Shown: positions 48,147-57,999 of the stretch, in pieces
Position numbering within the stretch: position 1 is the stretch's first letter
Layout of the letters: the number at the start of each line of letters is the position of its first letter
Assembly: GCF_000585215.1 (NCBI RefSeq)
Contig: NZ_AONC01000021.1
Span: 50,814 to 114,813 of the forward strand
Length of the DNA: 64,000 nucleotides
Reading direction: 5' to 3'
Source of the DNA: Imhoffiella purpurea
GTDB taxonomy: Bacteria; Pseudomonadota; Gammaproteobacteria; Chromatiales; Chromatiaceae
Translations under genes and position numbers: made by a program
Notes under the pieces: generated by a model
The model's database searches: none
What the model saw: only the letters and a program-made list of their open reading frames with translations
What the model was told of the DNA's origin: nothing

Positions 48147-49240
48147 GCACCCAAAGCCCCAACGAAGCCATTCTGCGCCAGCATGCCGAGCAGGAGTTCG
48201 CCCACGAGATCGAGGCGCTCAAGGCGGTCGACGAGCACCCCAGACCGCCCAACTGGACGCTCTCGCCCTGGGCCGTGCGCACCTATCTCATGGGCGGCAC
48301 GCTGAGCAATGGGGTCGAAATCAGCCCCAAATACATCGGTCAGGCCCGGCTGATGGAGATCGCCATCTCCACGCTGGCGACCGATCGCGCCCTCTTGCTC
48401 TATGGGCTCCCGGGGACCGCCAAGTCCTGGGTCTCCGAGCACCTGGCTGCGGCGATCTCGGGCGACTCCACCCTGGTGGTTCAGGGCACGGCGGGGATCG
48501 GCGAGGAGGCGCTGCGCTACGGCTGGAACTATGCGCGGCTGATCGCGGACGGTCCCTCGCGCGCCGCGCTGGTGCCGAGTCCGGTCATGCACGCCCTCGA
48601 GCACGGCGCCCTGGTCCGGGTCGAGGAGCTGACCCGCGTCCCGGCGGACGTGCAGGACAGCCTCATCACCATCCTGTCCGAGAAGACTCTCCCCGTGCCG
48701 GAGCTCAATACCGAGGTCCAGGCGCGCAAGGGCTTCAACGTCATCGCCACCGCCAACAACCGCGACAAGGGCGTCAACGAGCTGTCGAGCGCCTTGAAGC
48801 GCCGCTTCAATACCGTGGTGCTGCCAGTGCCGGAGACGCTGGAAGAAGAGACCGAGATCGTCCAGCAGCGCGTCGAGCGGCTCGGGCGGGCGCTCGAACT
48901 GCCGGCCGAGAAGCCCGCGCTGCAGGAGATCCGGCGCATCGTCAGCGTCTTCCGCGAGCTGCGCCAAGGCATGACCGCCGACGGCAAGACCAAGCTCAAA
49001 ACGCCCTCCGGCACCCTGAGCACGGCCGAGGCGATCTCGGTCGTCAACAGCGGCATGGCGTTGGCCGCGCACTTCGGCGACGGCCAGATGCGCGCGGGCG
49101 ACGTGGCCTCCGGGCTGCTCGGCGCGATCGTCAAGGATCCGGTGCAGGACAAGGTCGTCTGGCAGGAGTACCTGGAGACCGTCGTCAAGGAACGCTCGGA
49201 CTGGAAGGACCTCTATCGGGCCTGTCGCGAGATGCTATGA
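48143..49240 (+). CDS. MoxR-type AAA+ ATPase
   Basis: 365-aa AAA+ ATPase starting at TTG 48143, which overlaps the previous stop and has GAGGT upstream. Walker A is LLYGLPGTAKS, Walker B LVRVEELTR (Glu-Glu instead of Asp-Glu), sensor 1 IATANNRD, arginine-finger region SSALKRRFNTV. MoxR ATPases act as chaperones that insert cofactors or assemble complexes together with VWA proteins; the VWA partner is two genes downstream. Confidence 0.92.
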   Translation: MSTQSPNEAILRQHAEQEFAHEIEALKAVDEHPRPPNWTLSPWAVRTYLMGGTLSNGVEISPKYIGQARLMEIAISTLATDRALLLYGLPGTAKSWVSEHLAAAISGDSTLVVQGTAGIGEEALRYGWNYARLIADGPSRAALVPSPVMHALEHGALVRVEELTRVPADVQDSLITILSEKTLPVPELNTEVQARKGFNVIATANNRDKGVNELSSALKRRFNTVVLPVPETLEEETEIVQQRVERLGRALELPAEKPALQEIRRIVSVFRELRQGMTADGKTKLKTPSGTLSTAEAISVVNSGMALAAHFGDGQMRAGDVASGLLGAIVKDPVQDKVVWQEYLETVVKERSDWKDLYRACREML

Positions 49241-51498
49241 GCACCCATGTCTTCGGCGTCCGGCACCATGGTCCGGGTTCCGCGCGCAGTCTGCTCGATG
49301 CCCTTGAGACCCTGACGCCCGACATCGTCCTGGTCGAAGGTCCGCCGGAAGGCGATGCGCTGGTCGCCCTGGCCGGTCACGCCCAGATGCGCCCGCCGGT
49401 CGCCATGCTGATCTATGCGCCGGACGACCCGAGCGACGCCTCTTATTATCCCTTCGCCCGCTTCTCGCCCGAGTGGCAGGCGATCCACTATGCCCTGGGG
49501 CGCGACATCCCGATCCGCTTCATGGATCTGCCGCTCGCCAATCGCATTGCGCTTCGGCGAGGGGAACGTGAGGAGGCTGCCTCGCCGGACGGGGCACCCT
49601 CGGAGGATGACGGGGCCGAGCCGACTGCGGAGCCCTGGCGCGGCGATCCACTCGCGCTGATCGCGCAGGCCGCCGGCTACGAGGACAGCGAGCGCTGGTG
49701 GGAACACATGGTCGAGGAGCGTCGCGACACCCAGTCGCTCTTCGACGGCATCCGCACCGCCATGACCGCGCTGCGCGAGCAGGTCGAAGGTGAGCTTGCG
49801 CAGGATCCGCCGATCCTGGAGCGCTATCGCGAGGCCGCCATGCGCAAGATCCTGCGCGCGGCCGAGAAGGAGGGCTTTGCGCGCATCGCCGTCGTCTGCG
49901 GCGCCTGGCACGTTCCGGCGCTGGAGAAACGCCCCAAACAGAGCGAGGACAACCAGCTCCTCAAGGGCCTGCCCAAGGTCAAGACGACCGCGACCTGGGT
50001 TCCCTGGACCTACGGGCGTCTGAGCTACCACAGCGGTTACGGTGCCGGGGTCGCGTCGCCCGGCTGGTATGACCACCTCTGGTCCCGGTCCGGCGACGTC
50101 GCCACCCCCTGGCTGATCAAGGTCGCCCAGGCGTTTCGGGCCGAGGGGCTCGACATCTCCAGCGCCCATATCATCGAGTCCGTGCGTCTCGCCGAGACGC
50201 TGGCGGCCATGCGTGCTCGCCCCCTGCCCTCACTCGCCGAACTCAACGACGCGACCCAGACCGTCATGCTCTTCGGTGAATCGGCGCCGATGCAACTCAT
50301 CCAGGCGCGTCTCATCGTCGGCGAGCGGTTGGGACAGGTGCCCGAGTCGACGCCCGCGACGCCGCTGCAGGAGGACCTGCGCGCCCAGCAGCGGCGTCTG
50401 CGGCTCAAGCCGAGCGCGAGCGATCAGTCAATGGTGTTCGATCTGCGCAAGCCGAACGATCTGGCCCGCAGCCATCTCCTGCATCGGCTGACGCTCCTCG
50501 ATGTCCCCTGGGGCCGCAACGGCGGACGCGAGGCCGGCAAGGGCACCTTCAAGGAGTCCTGGCGGATCAAGTGGGAGCCGGACTTCGAGGTGGCGCTGAT
50601 CGAGGCCGGTCGCTGGGGCAACGGCATCGAACAGGCGGCAACGGCGGCGGTCGTTCAGGAGGCGCGTCGGCGCGAGGACATCGGCCAGCTGGCGGCCTTG
50701 GCGCGGCAGGCGCTGCTCGCCGATCTGGGCGAGGCCATCGAGCCCGTGATCGAACAGCTCCAGGCCCGAGCGGCACTCGCCGCAGACGTGCTGGTGCTGA
50801 TGCAGGCCGTCCCTGAGCTGGCCCGGCTGGCCCGCTACGGGGATGTCCGCAAGACGGCGGTCGAGCGCGTCGACACGCTTCTCGAAGGACTCTTGGCGCG
50901 CATCTTCATCGGCCTTCCCAATGCCTGCAGCGGCATCAACGAGGAGGCGGCGGAGACCCTGTTCGGCCACATCCAGGGCGTCCACGAGGGGCTTCAGCTC
51001 CTGGACGACACGCGGCTCCAAGCCCAATGGCAGCGCACCCTGAGCCAGCTTGCCGACACCCAGAGCCTGCAGGGCATCATTCGCGGGCGCTGCTGCCGGC
51101 TGCTGCTCGATACCGGCGCAATGGACGAGGAGGGCGCCGCGCGCCAGCTCGGCCTGGCCTTGTCGAGGGGCAATGCGCCCGGCCAGTCCGCCGCCTGGCT
51201 GGATGGCTTTCTGCGTGACAGCGGTCAGCTCCTGATCCACGACCACGCGCTCTGGCAGCTCGTCGACCAATGGGTGTGCCAGCTTGCGGAGGAGACCTTC
51301 ATGCAGGTCATCCCGCTGCTGCGGCGGACCTTTTCGAGCTTCGAGGCGGCCGAGCGGCGTCAGATGGGCGAGCGCGTCAAACGCGGACCCATGGCGCTCG
51401 GTTCGACGCACGATCATCCCGGGGAGTTCGACCGCGCGCGGGCGGAGGCGACGCTGCCGCTCGTGTCTCGGCTCTTCGGTCTGGAGGACGGCGAATGA
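49237..51498 (+). CDS. DUF5682-family protein
   Basis: 753-aa protein. The N-terminal domain (FGVRHHGPGSARSLLDALE ... DIVLVEGPPEGDAL) resembles the TraB/ChaN-like fold, with His-rich motifs and an acidic strand end that could bind a metal or small molecule; FARIAVVCGAWHVPAL repeats the pattern. The rest is helical. It overlaps both neighbours (ATGA). Biochemical function unknown; it is a fixed part of this five-gene set. Confidence 0.8.
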   Translation: MSTHVFGVRHHGPGSARSLLDALETLTPDIVLVEGPPEGDALVALAGHAQMRPPVAMLIYAPDDPSDASYYPFARFSPEWQAIHYALGRDIPIRFMDLPLANRIALRRGEREEAASPDGAPSEDDGAEPTAEPWRGDPLALIAQAAGYEDSERWWEHMVEERRDTQSLFDGIRTAMTALREQVEGELAQDPPILERYREAAMRKILRAAEKEGFARIAVVCGAWHVPALEKRPKQSEDNQLLKGLPKVKTTATWVPWTYGRLSYHSGYGAGVASPGWYDHLWSRSGDVATPWLIKVAQAFRAEGLDISSAHIIESVRLAETLAAMRARPLPSLAELNDATQTVMLFGESAPMQLIQARLIVGERLGQVPESTPATPLQEDLRAQQRRLRLKPSASDQSMVFDLRKPNDLARSHLLHRLTLLDVPWGRNGGREAGKGTFKESWRIKWEPDFEVALIEAGRWGNGIEQAATAAVVQEARRREDIGQLAALARQALLADLGEAIEPVIEQLQARAALAADVLVLMQAVPELARLARYGDVRKTAVERVDTLLEGLLARIFIGLPNACSGINEEAAETLFGHIQGVHEGLQLLDDTRLQAQWQRTLSQLADTQSLQGIIRGRCCRLLLDTGAMDEEGAARQLGLALSRGNAPGQSAAWLDGFLRDSGQLLIHDHALWQLVDQWVCQLAEETFMQVIPLLRRTFSSFEAAERRQMGERVKRGPMALGSTHDHPGEFDRARAEATLPLVSRLFGLEDGE

Positions 51499-52643
51499 GT
51501 CAAGACGCACGCGAGCGGCGCTGGCGCCTGATCCTGGGCGGCGAGCCATCCGACGGCATCGGGCTGGCCCTGCACGGCGAGGATGTCCGCATCGATCAGT
51601 GCCTCGACGCCGTCTACGGTCAGGCGGGGCGACGCGGTAGCCTGGCGGGCTCCTCGCCGAACGTGGCCCGCTGGCTGGGCGACATCCGTCAGTATTTCCC
51701 GTCCTCGATCGTGCAGGTCATGCAGAAGGACGCCATCGAGCGGCTCGGGCTGGAGCAACTTCTGCTGGAGCCCGAGGTGCTGGAGGCGGTCGAGGCCGAT
51801 GTCCATCTGGTCGCGACCCTCGTCACCCTCAAGCACGTCGTTCCCGCCCGCACCAAGGACACCGCGCGTCAGGTCGTCCGCCGCGTGGTCGAGGACCTGA
51901 TGCGCCGGCTCGACCAGCCCATGCGCCAGGCCGTGACCGGCGCGCTCAACCGCGCCGTCCGCAACCGTCGCCCCAGGCTCAAGGAGATCGACTGGCACCG
52001 CACCATCAAGGCCAATCTCAAGCACTACCAGCCGGCGCAACGCACCATCGTCCCGGAGCTGCGCATCGGCTTCGGGCGCAAGCGCTCTTCACTGCGGGAC
52101 GTCGTGCTCTGTGTCGATCAGAGCGGCTCCATGGCGACCTCGGTCGTCTATTCCAGCATCTTCGCGGCCGTCATGGCCTCGCTGCCGGCCTTGAGCACCC
52201 GACTGGTGGTGTTCGACACCGCCGTCGTCGACATGAGCGACGCCCTTCAGGACGACCCCGTCGACCTGCTCTTCGGCGTGCAGCTCGGCGGCGGGACCGA
52301 CATCAACCGGGCGCTCGCCTACAGCCAGGGCCTCATTCGACGCCCAAGCGACACCGTCTTCGTCCTCATCAGCGACCTCTACGAAGGCGGCGACCAGACC
52401 GAGATGCTCAAGCGCGCCGCCAGCATCAAGGCATCGGGCGCCGAATTCATCACCCTGCTGGCCCTGAGCGACGAGGGGGCACCCTTCTACGACCACCAGA
52501 TTGCCGGCCAATACGCCGCCATGGGAATCCCGACCTTCGCCTGTACCCCGGATCAGTTCCCGGCACTGATGGCCGCCGCGATTGGGCACGAGGATGTCAA
52601 CGCCTGGGCTGCGCGGGAGCAGATTGTGACTACGCGGGGGTGA
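51495..52643 (+). CDS. VWA-domain protein partner of MoxR ATPase
   Basis: 382-aa protein. The C-terminal VWA domain has an intact MIDAS (VVLCVDQSGSMATS, then GGGTDINRAL and ISDLYEGG), about residues 205-370. The N-terminal half is helical and basic (RNRRPRLKEIDWHRTIKANLKHY). MoxR-VWA pairs remodel target proteins using the MIDAS metal as docking point. Last gene of the overlapping operon, 140 bp before hsdM. Confidence 0.92.
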   Translation: MSQDARERRWRLILGGEPSDGIGLALHGEDVRIDQCLDAVYGQAGRRGSLAGSSPNVARWLGDIRQYFPSSIVQVMQKDAIERLGLEQLLLEPEVLEAVEADVHLVATLVTLKHVVPARTKDTARQVVRRVVEDLMRRLDQPMRQAVTGALNRAVRNRRPRLKEIDWHRTIKANLKHYQPAQRTIVPELRIGFGRKRSSLRDVVLCVDQSGSMATSVVYSSIFAAVMASLPALSTRLVVFDTAVVDMSDALQDDPVDLLFGVQLGGGTDINRALAYSQGLIRRPSDTVFVLISDLYEGGDQTEMLKRAASIKASGAEFITLLALSDEGAPFYDHQIAGQYAAMGIPTFACTPDQFPALMAAAIGHEDVNAWAAREQIVTTRG

Positions 52644-52742
52644 ATCGGTCCATCTCGAACATGGTCGAGGTCCTGATCCGGGACCATTGCGCACGCAATG
52701 GCATCGCGATTCAGACCCCGAGCCAACCGGGGCCGTCCGAAG

Positions 52743-52772
52743 ACAAGGCGCCCCGCTCCTAACGACACCAGA
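52743..52772 (+). repeat. 30-bp direct repeat, copy 2
   Basis: Begins ACAAGGCGCCCCGCTCCT; same orientation as copy 1 at 40669-40698 with three differences. Together they bracket the sensor and five-gene operon segment. Confidence 0.6.
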
Positions 52773-52782
52773 ACATTCCCCC

Positions 52783-55263
52783 ATGGCGATCAAGAAGTCC
52801 GATCTCTACTCCTCCCTCTGGGCCTCCTGCGACGAACTTCGCGGCGGCATGGACGCCAGTCAGTACAAGGACTACGTCCTCTTCATGCTGTTCATCAAGT
52901 ACATCAGCGACAAGTACGCCGACTCCGACGATCTCTTCCCACCGGTGGTCATTCCCAAAGGGGCGAGCTTCAAGGACATGGTCGCGCTCAAGGGCAAGCC
53001 CGACATCGGCGACCGGATCAACAAACAGATCGTCGCGCCCCTCGTGAACGGCAACGAACGGCTGGCGAAGAGCGACTTCCCGGACTTCAACGATCCCAAC
53101 AAGCTCGGCGAAGGCCAGGCGATGGTCGAGCGCCTCTCGAACCTCATCGGCATCTTCCAGAAGCCCGAGCTGAACTTCGCCAAGAACCGCGCCGAGCACG
53201 ACGACATCCTGGGCGACGCCTACGAGTACCTGATGCGCTATTTCGCGCAGGACTCGGGCAAGAGCAAGGGTCAGTTCTACACACCGTCCGAGGTCAGCCG
53301 GATCATCGCCAAGGTGATCGGCATCTCGCCCGAGAATGCCCGGGCGTCCACGACCGCCTACGACCCCACCTGCGGCTCGGGGTCGCTGCTGCTGAAGGTC
53401 GCCGCCGAGGCGGGCGAGAGGCGCATCACGCTCGAAGGACAGGAACGGGACGTCACCACGGCCGGTCTGGCCCGCATGAACATGATCCTGCACGACTTCC
53501 CGACCGCGACCATCCGCTCGGGCAACACCCTGACCTCGCCCAAGTTCATGAACCGGGAGCACCTTCGCACCTACGATTACGTGGTCGCCAATCCGCCCTT
53601 CTCCGACAAGACCTGGAGTACCGGCCTCACGCCCTCGGACGATCCCTGGCAGCGCTTCGCCTGGGGCGAACCGCCTGCCAAGCAGGGCGACTACGCCTAT
53701 CTGCTGCACATCGTCCGCTCGATGAAGGGCACCGCGAAGGGTGCCTGCATCCTGCCCCACGGCGTGCTCTTCCGGGGCAACGCCGAGGCGGTCATCCGCG
53801 AGAAGCTGGTGCGCTCGGGCATCCTCAAGGGCATCATCGGGCTGCCGGCGAACCTCTTCTACGGTACCGGCATCCCCGCCTGCATCCTGGTGTTGGACAA
53901 GGAGAACGCCGCCGGTCGCAAGGGCATTTTCATGATCGATGCCGCCAAGGGCTTCATGAAGGACGGCAACAAGAACCGGCTGCGCGAGCAGGACATCCAT
54001 CGCATCGTCGACACCTTCCGCAAACAGACCGACGTGCCGCGCTATGCCCGTCTGGTGCCCTTCGACGAGATCGCCGATCCCAGGAACGGCTTCAACCTCA
54101 ACCTGCCGCGCTACATCGACGCCTCCGAGCCCGAGGACATCCAGGACATCGACGCCCACCTCAACGGCGGCATCCCCGAGCGCGACCTGGAGGCCCTGGC
54201 CGACTACTGGGAGGTCCTGCCCGGCGTGCGCGCCGCCCTGTTCGAACCGTTGCGGCCGGGCTACGTCCGGCTCAAGATGCCGGTGACCGAGGTCAAGGCC
54301 GCCATCTTCGACCATGCCGAGTTCGCCGGCTTCAGGGCACAGGTGACGGAGCGCTTCGAGCATTGGCGCCAGTCCAGCACGCCGAAGCTCACCGCCTTCG
54401 ACCGGGACGGTCAGCCCAAGGCGCTGATCGAGACCCTCTCCGAGACATTGCTCGCCGACTTCAAGGCGCTCCCGCTGCTCGACCCCTACGACATCTATCA
54501 GCACCTGATGGACTTCTGGGCCGAGACCATGCAGGACGACTGCTACCTGATCGGCGCCGAGGGCTGGACGAAGGGCGCGCAGCCGCGCGAGATCGTGCGG
54601 ATCAAGAACAGGGACAACAAGCTCGTCTGGCCCGAGCCGCACGACTACCTGGTCGGCAAGCGGCGCTTCAAGTCCGACCTCATCCCCGCCGCGCTCCTGG
54701 TCGAACGCTACTTCACCACGGAGCGGGACGCCATCGAGGCACTGGACACCCAGCTCGCCACCCTGGAGCAGCAGCTCGACGAGCGGCGCGAGGAGCAAGG
54801 CGGCGAGGACGGACCGCTCGCCGAGGTCGTCGAGGGCGAGGGTGACAGGCAGAAGATCACCGCCAAGGCGGTGAAGGCACGGCTGAGGGAGATCGGCAAG
54901 AATGCGCTCTACGCCGAGGAGCGCGAGGCGCTCCAAGCCTATGCCGAGCTGCTGGACCAACAGACGCGGGCCAAGTCCGAACGCAAAACGGCCCAGGAGG
55001 CGCTGGACGCCAAGATCGACGCCAAGTATCCCAAGCTCGGCGAGGACGAGATCAAGACCCTGGTCGTCGACGACAAATGGATGGCGCATCTGTCCGACGC
55101 CGTGCGCGGCGAGCTGGACCGCGTGTCGCAGAATCTCACTGGGCGGGTCCGGCAGCTGGCCGAGCGCTATGAGAAGCCGCTGCCGCAACTGACCGAGGAG
55201 GTGGACCGCCTCGCCGCGCGGGTGGCCGAGCATCTATTGCGCATGGGCATGACCTGGCATTGA
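52783..55263 (+). CDS. hsdM: Type I restriction-modification N6-adenine methyltransferase subunit HsdM
   Basis: 826-aa methyltransferase. HsdM_N domain at 1-150 (YSSLWASCDELRGGMDASQY), FYTPSEVSRIIA, SAM motif YDPTCGSGSLLL and catalytic NPPF (VVANPPFSD). It is longer than classical HsdM (about 520 aa): the C-terminal about 250 residues are a long helical extension rich in Glu/Lys (about 650-800). With HsdS it methylates both strands of a bipartite target. ATG 52783 fits the family start (MAIKKSDLYSSLW). Confidence 0.95.
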   Translation: MAIKKSDLYSSLWASCDELRGGMDASQYKDYVLFMLFIKYISDKYADSDDLFPPVVIPKGASFKDMVALKGKPDIGDRINKQIVAPLVNGNERLAKSDFPDFNDPNKLGEGQAMVERLSNLIGIFQKPELNFAKNRAEHDDILGDAYEYLMRYFAQDSGKSKGQFYTPSEVSRIIAKVIGISPENARASTTAYDPTCGSGSLLLKVAAEAGERRITLEGQERDVTTAGLARMNMILHDFPTATIRSGNTLTSPKFMNREHLRTYDYVVANPPFSDKTWSTGLTPSDDPWQRFAWGEPPAKQGDYAYLLHIVRSMKGTAKGACILPHGVLFRGNAEAVIREKLVRSGILKGIIGLPANLFYGTGIPACILVLDKENAAGRKGIFMIDAAKGFMKDGNKNRLREQDIHRIVDTFRKQTDVPRYARLVPFDEIADPRNGFNLNLPRYIDASEPEDIQDIDAHLNGGIPERDLEALADYWEVLPGVRAALFEPLRPGYVRLKMPVTEVKAAIFDHAEFAGFRAQVTERFEHWRQSSTPKLTAFDRDGQPKALIETLSETLLADFKALPLLDPYDIYQHLMDFWAETMQDDCYLIGAEGWTKGAQPREIVRIKNRDNKLVWPEPHDYLVGKRRFKSDLIPAALLVERYFTTERDAIEALDTQLATLEQQLDERREEQGGEDGPLAEVVEGEGDRQKITAKAVKARLREIGKNALYAEEREALQAYAELLDQQTRAKSERKTAQEALDAKIDAKYPKLGEDEIKTLVVDDKWMAHLSDAVRGELDRVSQNLTGRVRQLAERYEKPLPQLTEEVDRLAARVAEHLLRMGMTWH

Positions 55264-55311
55264 TGGCGATATCGGATACCATGTACGGAGATCCACCGTA
55301 TGGAGAACATC

Positions 55312-55572
55312 ATGTCCGAAGCCCTGGAGCGCGTCGATATCCGTCTACCCTCCGATGCCAAGCGGTTGCTGATGCAGGCCGCCGAGGTCAGCGGTAACAC
55401 CCTGACCGCGCTGGTCCTCAATGCGGCCCTGGACAAGGCCCGCGACATTCTGCAAACCCACCAGCACTTCGTCCTCGGTGACGAGGAATGGCGCGACTTC
55501 GTCGCGACGCTCGAGAATCCGCCCGAGCCCACCGAGGCTCTGCGTGAGGCTTGGCGCGATGCGGCCCCATGA
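55312..55572 (+). CDS. DUF1778 antitoxin (second module)
   Basis: 86-aa ribbon-helix-helix antitoxin (LERVDIRLPSDAKRLLMQAAEVSGNTLTALVLNAAL). ATG 55312 is preferred to ATG 55300 because GGAG lies 8 bp before it. It is inserted between hsdM and hsdS and overlaps the toxin gene by four bases. Confidence 0.9.
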   Translation: MSEALERVDIRLPSDAKRLLMQAAEVSGNTLTALVLNAALDKARDILQTHQHFVLGDEEWRDFVATLENPPEPTEALREAWRDAAP

Positions 55573-56087
55573 GGATCGAGCCGTTCGATCCAGCCCTGCA
55601 TGAGCGCCGCGAGTTCCGTTGCGGCCATCCGGCGCTTGACGACTATCTGAGGCGATACGCGAGCCAAGGGCAGCGCCATCACCTGGTCCGTATCTATGTG
55701 GCGCTGGACGACGCCGATCGCGTGCTCGGTCACTACAGCCTATCCGCCGCCTCGCTGAGCCATGCGGAGCTGCCCGAGGCCGACGCCCGGCGTTTGCCCC
55801 GCTACCCGGTCCCAGCGGTACTGATCGGTCGTCTGGCCAGCGATACTGGGGCGCGCCAATCCGGTCTGCGCATCGGCTCGCGGCTGCTGGTCCACGCCCT
55901 CAGGCAAGCCCTGCGCGCCGCCGAGACCATCGGCGTGCAATGCGTCATCGTCGACAGCAAGCCGGACAGCGCCGATTTCTATCGGCGCTTCGGATTCGTG
56001 CCGCTGCAACGGGAGGGTCTGAAGCTCTATCTGCCGATCGCGACGATCAAGAAACTGGACGCTCGAGATGACCTTGATGGGCAATGA
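55569..56087 (+). CDS. GNAT acetyltransferase toxin (second module)
   Basis: 172-aa GNAT of the DUF1778-partner type: FRCGHPALDDYLRRYASQGQ near the start is typical of these toxins, LIGRLASDTGARQSGLRIGSR is the acetyl-CoA loop, and DFYRRFGFVPLQ closes the fold. The fold and pairing match TacAT systems that acetylate charged tRNA. Only modestly similar to the copy at 24.4 kb. Confidence 0.9.
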   Translation: MRIEPFDPALHERREFRCGHPALDDYLRRYASQGQRHHLVRIYVALDDADRVLGHYSLSAASLSHAELPEADARRLPRYPVPAVLIGRLASDTGARQSGLRIGSRLLVHALRQALRAAETIGVQCVIVDSKPDSADFYRRFGFVPLQREGLKLYLPIATIKKLDARDDLDGQ

Positions 56088-56224
56088 CGGAATGTGCGCA
56101 TGACGACGAGCCTGATTGGATCCGGTATGCCGGATCGCCTGTCCTGGGGCCTCAGGTGGCGCACCCGGCCGCTGGCCAAGCGCTATGAAAGGCCGCTGCC
56201 GCATCTGAAGACGATGGGGCGCGC

Positions 56225-56806
56225 ATGGAACTGATCGACGGCGAGGGCTACCGGCAACTGGTCGAGGACATTTCCGACGCCTATGCGCAAGGCCAAGCGC
56301 GTGCGGCGCAGACCGTCAACACCCAGCTGATCGAGACCTACTGGCAGGTCGGACGGCATATCGTCGAATACGAGCAGGCGGGCAATCTCCGCGCCGAGTA
56401 CGGCAAGGCGCTCATCGGCAACCTGGCCGCCGATCTCGGACGACGCCACGGCAGGGGCTTCAGCCGCAGCAACCTGATCCGAATCCGCCAGTTCTACCTG
56501 GCGTACCCAAAAGGTGCGACGCTGTCGCACCAATTGACCTGGTCCCACATCGTCGAGATCCTGAAGATTGACGATCCACTGGAGCGCAGCTTCTACGCAC
56601 AGCAGACCGTGCGCGAGGGCTGGTCGGTTCGAGAGCTCATCCGTCAGAAGGATAGCGCCCTGTTCCTGCGCCTGGCCGCCAGCAAGGACAAGGCGGGCAT
56701 CCGGCAGCTGGCGAGCCAGGGCCAGATCGTCCAGCAGCCCGCCGACCTGTTGCGTAGGCTGAAGATCACCTTGCGGGAAGCGGCGCAAGAAGGGGTGGCG
56801 GAATGA
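56225..56806 (+). CDS. DUF1016 N-terminal-domain protein (YhcG-like, short form)
   Basis: 193-aa protein equal to the N-terminal half of YhcG/DUF1016 (about 340 aa): TYWQVGRHIVEYEQAG, YGKALIGNLAADLGRRHGRGFSRSNL, LSHQLTWSHIVEIL, FYAQQTVREGWSVREL. The C-terminal PDDEXK nuclease half is missing, and the gene ends cleanly overlapping hsdS. Such proteins are frequent inside type I RM loci; the short form may be a regulator or a domain that lost its nuclease. Confidence 0.85.
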   Translation: MELIDGEGYRQLVEDISDAYAQGQARAAQTVNTQLIETYWQVGRHIVEYEQAGNLRAEYGKALIGNLAADLGRRHGRGFSRSNLIRIRQFYLAYPKGATLSHQLTWSHIVEILKIDDPLERSFYAQQTVREGWSVRELIRQKDSALFLRLAASKDKAGIRQLASQGQIVQQPADLLRRLKITLREAAQEGVAE

Positions 56807-57999
56807 AGGCGGGGTACAAGCAGAGCGAAGTTGGGGTGATTCCGGACGATTGGGGCGTTGTACGTTTAGATGAGCTTGTGGCTTATGGCCCCAGGAACGG
56901 GTATTCAGGACGAAGCGGAAAAGATGCACGGGGCACATTAACGCTGAGCCTTGCTGCAACAACGTCTGGTGCCTTGATACTCAACGATGAAACGGTGAAG
57001 CGATTAGCTGAAACGATAGACGTTGATTCCAAGCTGTTCCTTGAGCCTGGTGATGTGCTCGTTCAACGCTCGAATACGGCGGACCTTGTGGGGACGACCG
57101 CGATTTTTGACGGCCCACCAGGCATATATGTATACCCCGATCTCATGATGAGGATGCGATTTCGGGATGAAGCGACCGCGCACTGGTTTTGGCGATATGC
57201 AAATAGCACCAGCGGCAGAAAATTCTTTTCTAGCATTGCCGCCGGATCGTCGGGAAGCATGCCGAAAATCAGCGGCGAAAAGCTGCGTCAGATGCCTGTG
57301 CCTCTACCGCCCCTCTCAGAGCAGCGAGCCATCGCTATCGCCCTGAGCGATGTGGATGCCCTGCTGAACGGACTGGACCGGCTCATCGCCAAGAAGCGCG
57401 ATCTCAAACAGGCAGTCATGCAGCAGCTCCTCACCGGACGAACTCGGCTGCCTGGATTCCAGGAAAATTGGGAATTAAGAAAACTAGGAGAGATCGCTCA
57501 CATCACGACGGGCTGCCGGAATAACGAAGATAAAGTTGAGGATGGAGAGTATCCCTTTTTTGTTCGTTCAGAGCATGTCGAGCGGATCAATACCTATTCG
57601 CACGACCGCGAAGCAATCCTCGTCCCTGGCGAGGGACGCATTGGTGAAATATTTCACTACATCAAAGGAAAGTTTGATGTGCATCAGCGTGTTTATGCGA
57701 TCACCCAGTTTCATCAAGACATCTCAGCAAGATTTGTTCATCTCTATATGAGTATGAATTTCGGTGCTTGGGCTATGCAGAACACTGTGAAGGCAACTGT
57801 CGATTCTCTACGATTGCCGACATTTCAATCCTTTGAAATATCGGTGCCGCCTACGAAGGACGAACAAACCGCCATCGCCGAAGTCCTCTCCGACATGGAC
57901 GCCGAGATCGCCGCGCTCGAAGCCCGCCGCGACAAGACCCGCGCGCTCAAGCAGGGCATGATGCAGGAGCTGCTGACCGGACGGACACGGCTGATATGA
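56803..57999 (+). CDS. hsdS: Type I restriction-modification specificity subunit HsdS
   Basis: 398-aa subunit with two target-recognition domains (about 1-180 and 215-365), each followed by a conserved helix (PLSEQRAIAIALSDVDALLNGLDRLI and TKDEQTAIAEVLSDMDAEIAALEAR) and LLTGRTRL repeats. The TRDs, especially the second (about 57460-57830), are visibly AT-richer than the flanks, the usual sign of TRD exchange. It determines the DNA target for HsdM and HsdR. Confidence 0.94.
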   Translation: MKAGYKQSEVGVIPDDWGVVRLDELVAYGPRNGYSGRSGKDARGTLTLSLAATTSGALILNDETVKRLAETIDVDSKLFLEPGDVLVQRSNTADLVGTTAIFDGPPGIYVYPDLMMRMRFRDEATAHWFWRYANSTSGRKFFSSIAAGSSGSMPKISGEKLRQMPVPLPPLSEQRAIAIALSDVDALLNGLDRLIAKKRDLKQAVMQQLLTGRTRLPGFQENWELRKLGEIAHITTGCRNNEDKVEDGEYPFFVRSEHVERINTYSHDREAILVPGEGRIGEIFHYIKGKFDVHQRVYAITQFHQDISARFVHLYMSMNFGAWAMQNTVKATVDSLRLPTFQSFEISVPPTKDEQTAIAEVLSDMDAEIAALEARRDKTRALKQGMMQELLTGRTRLI

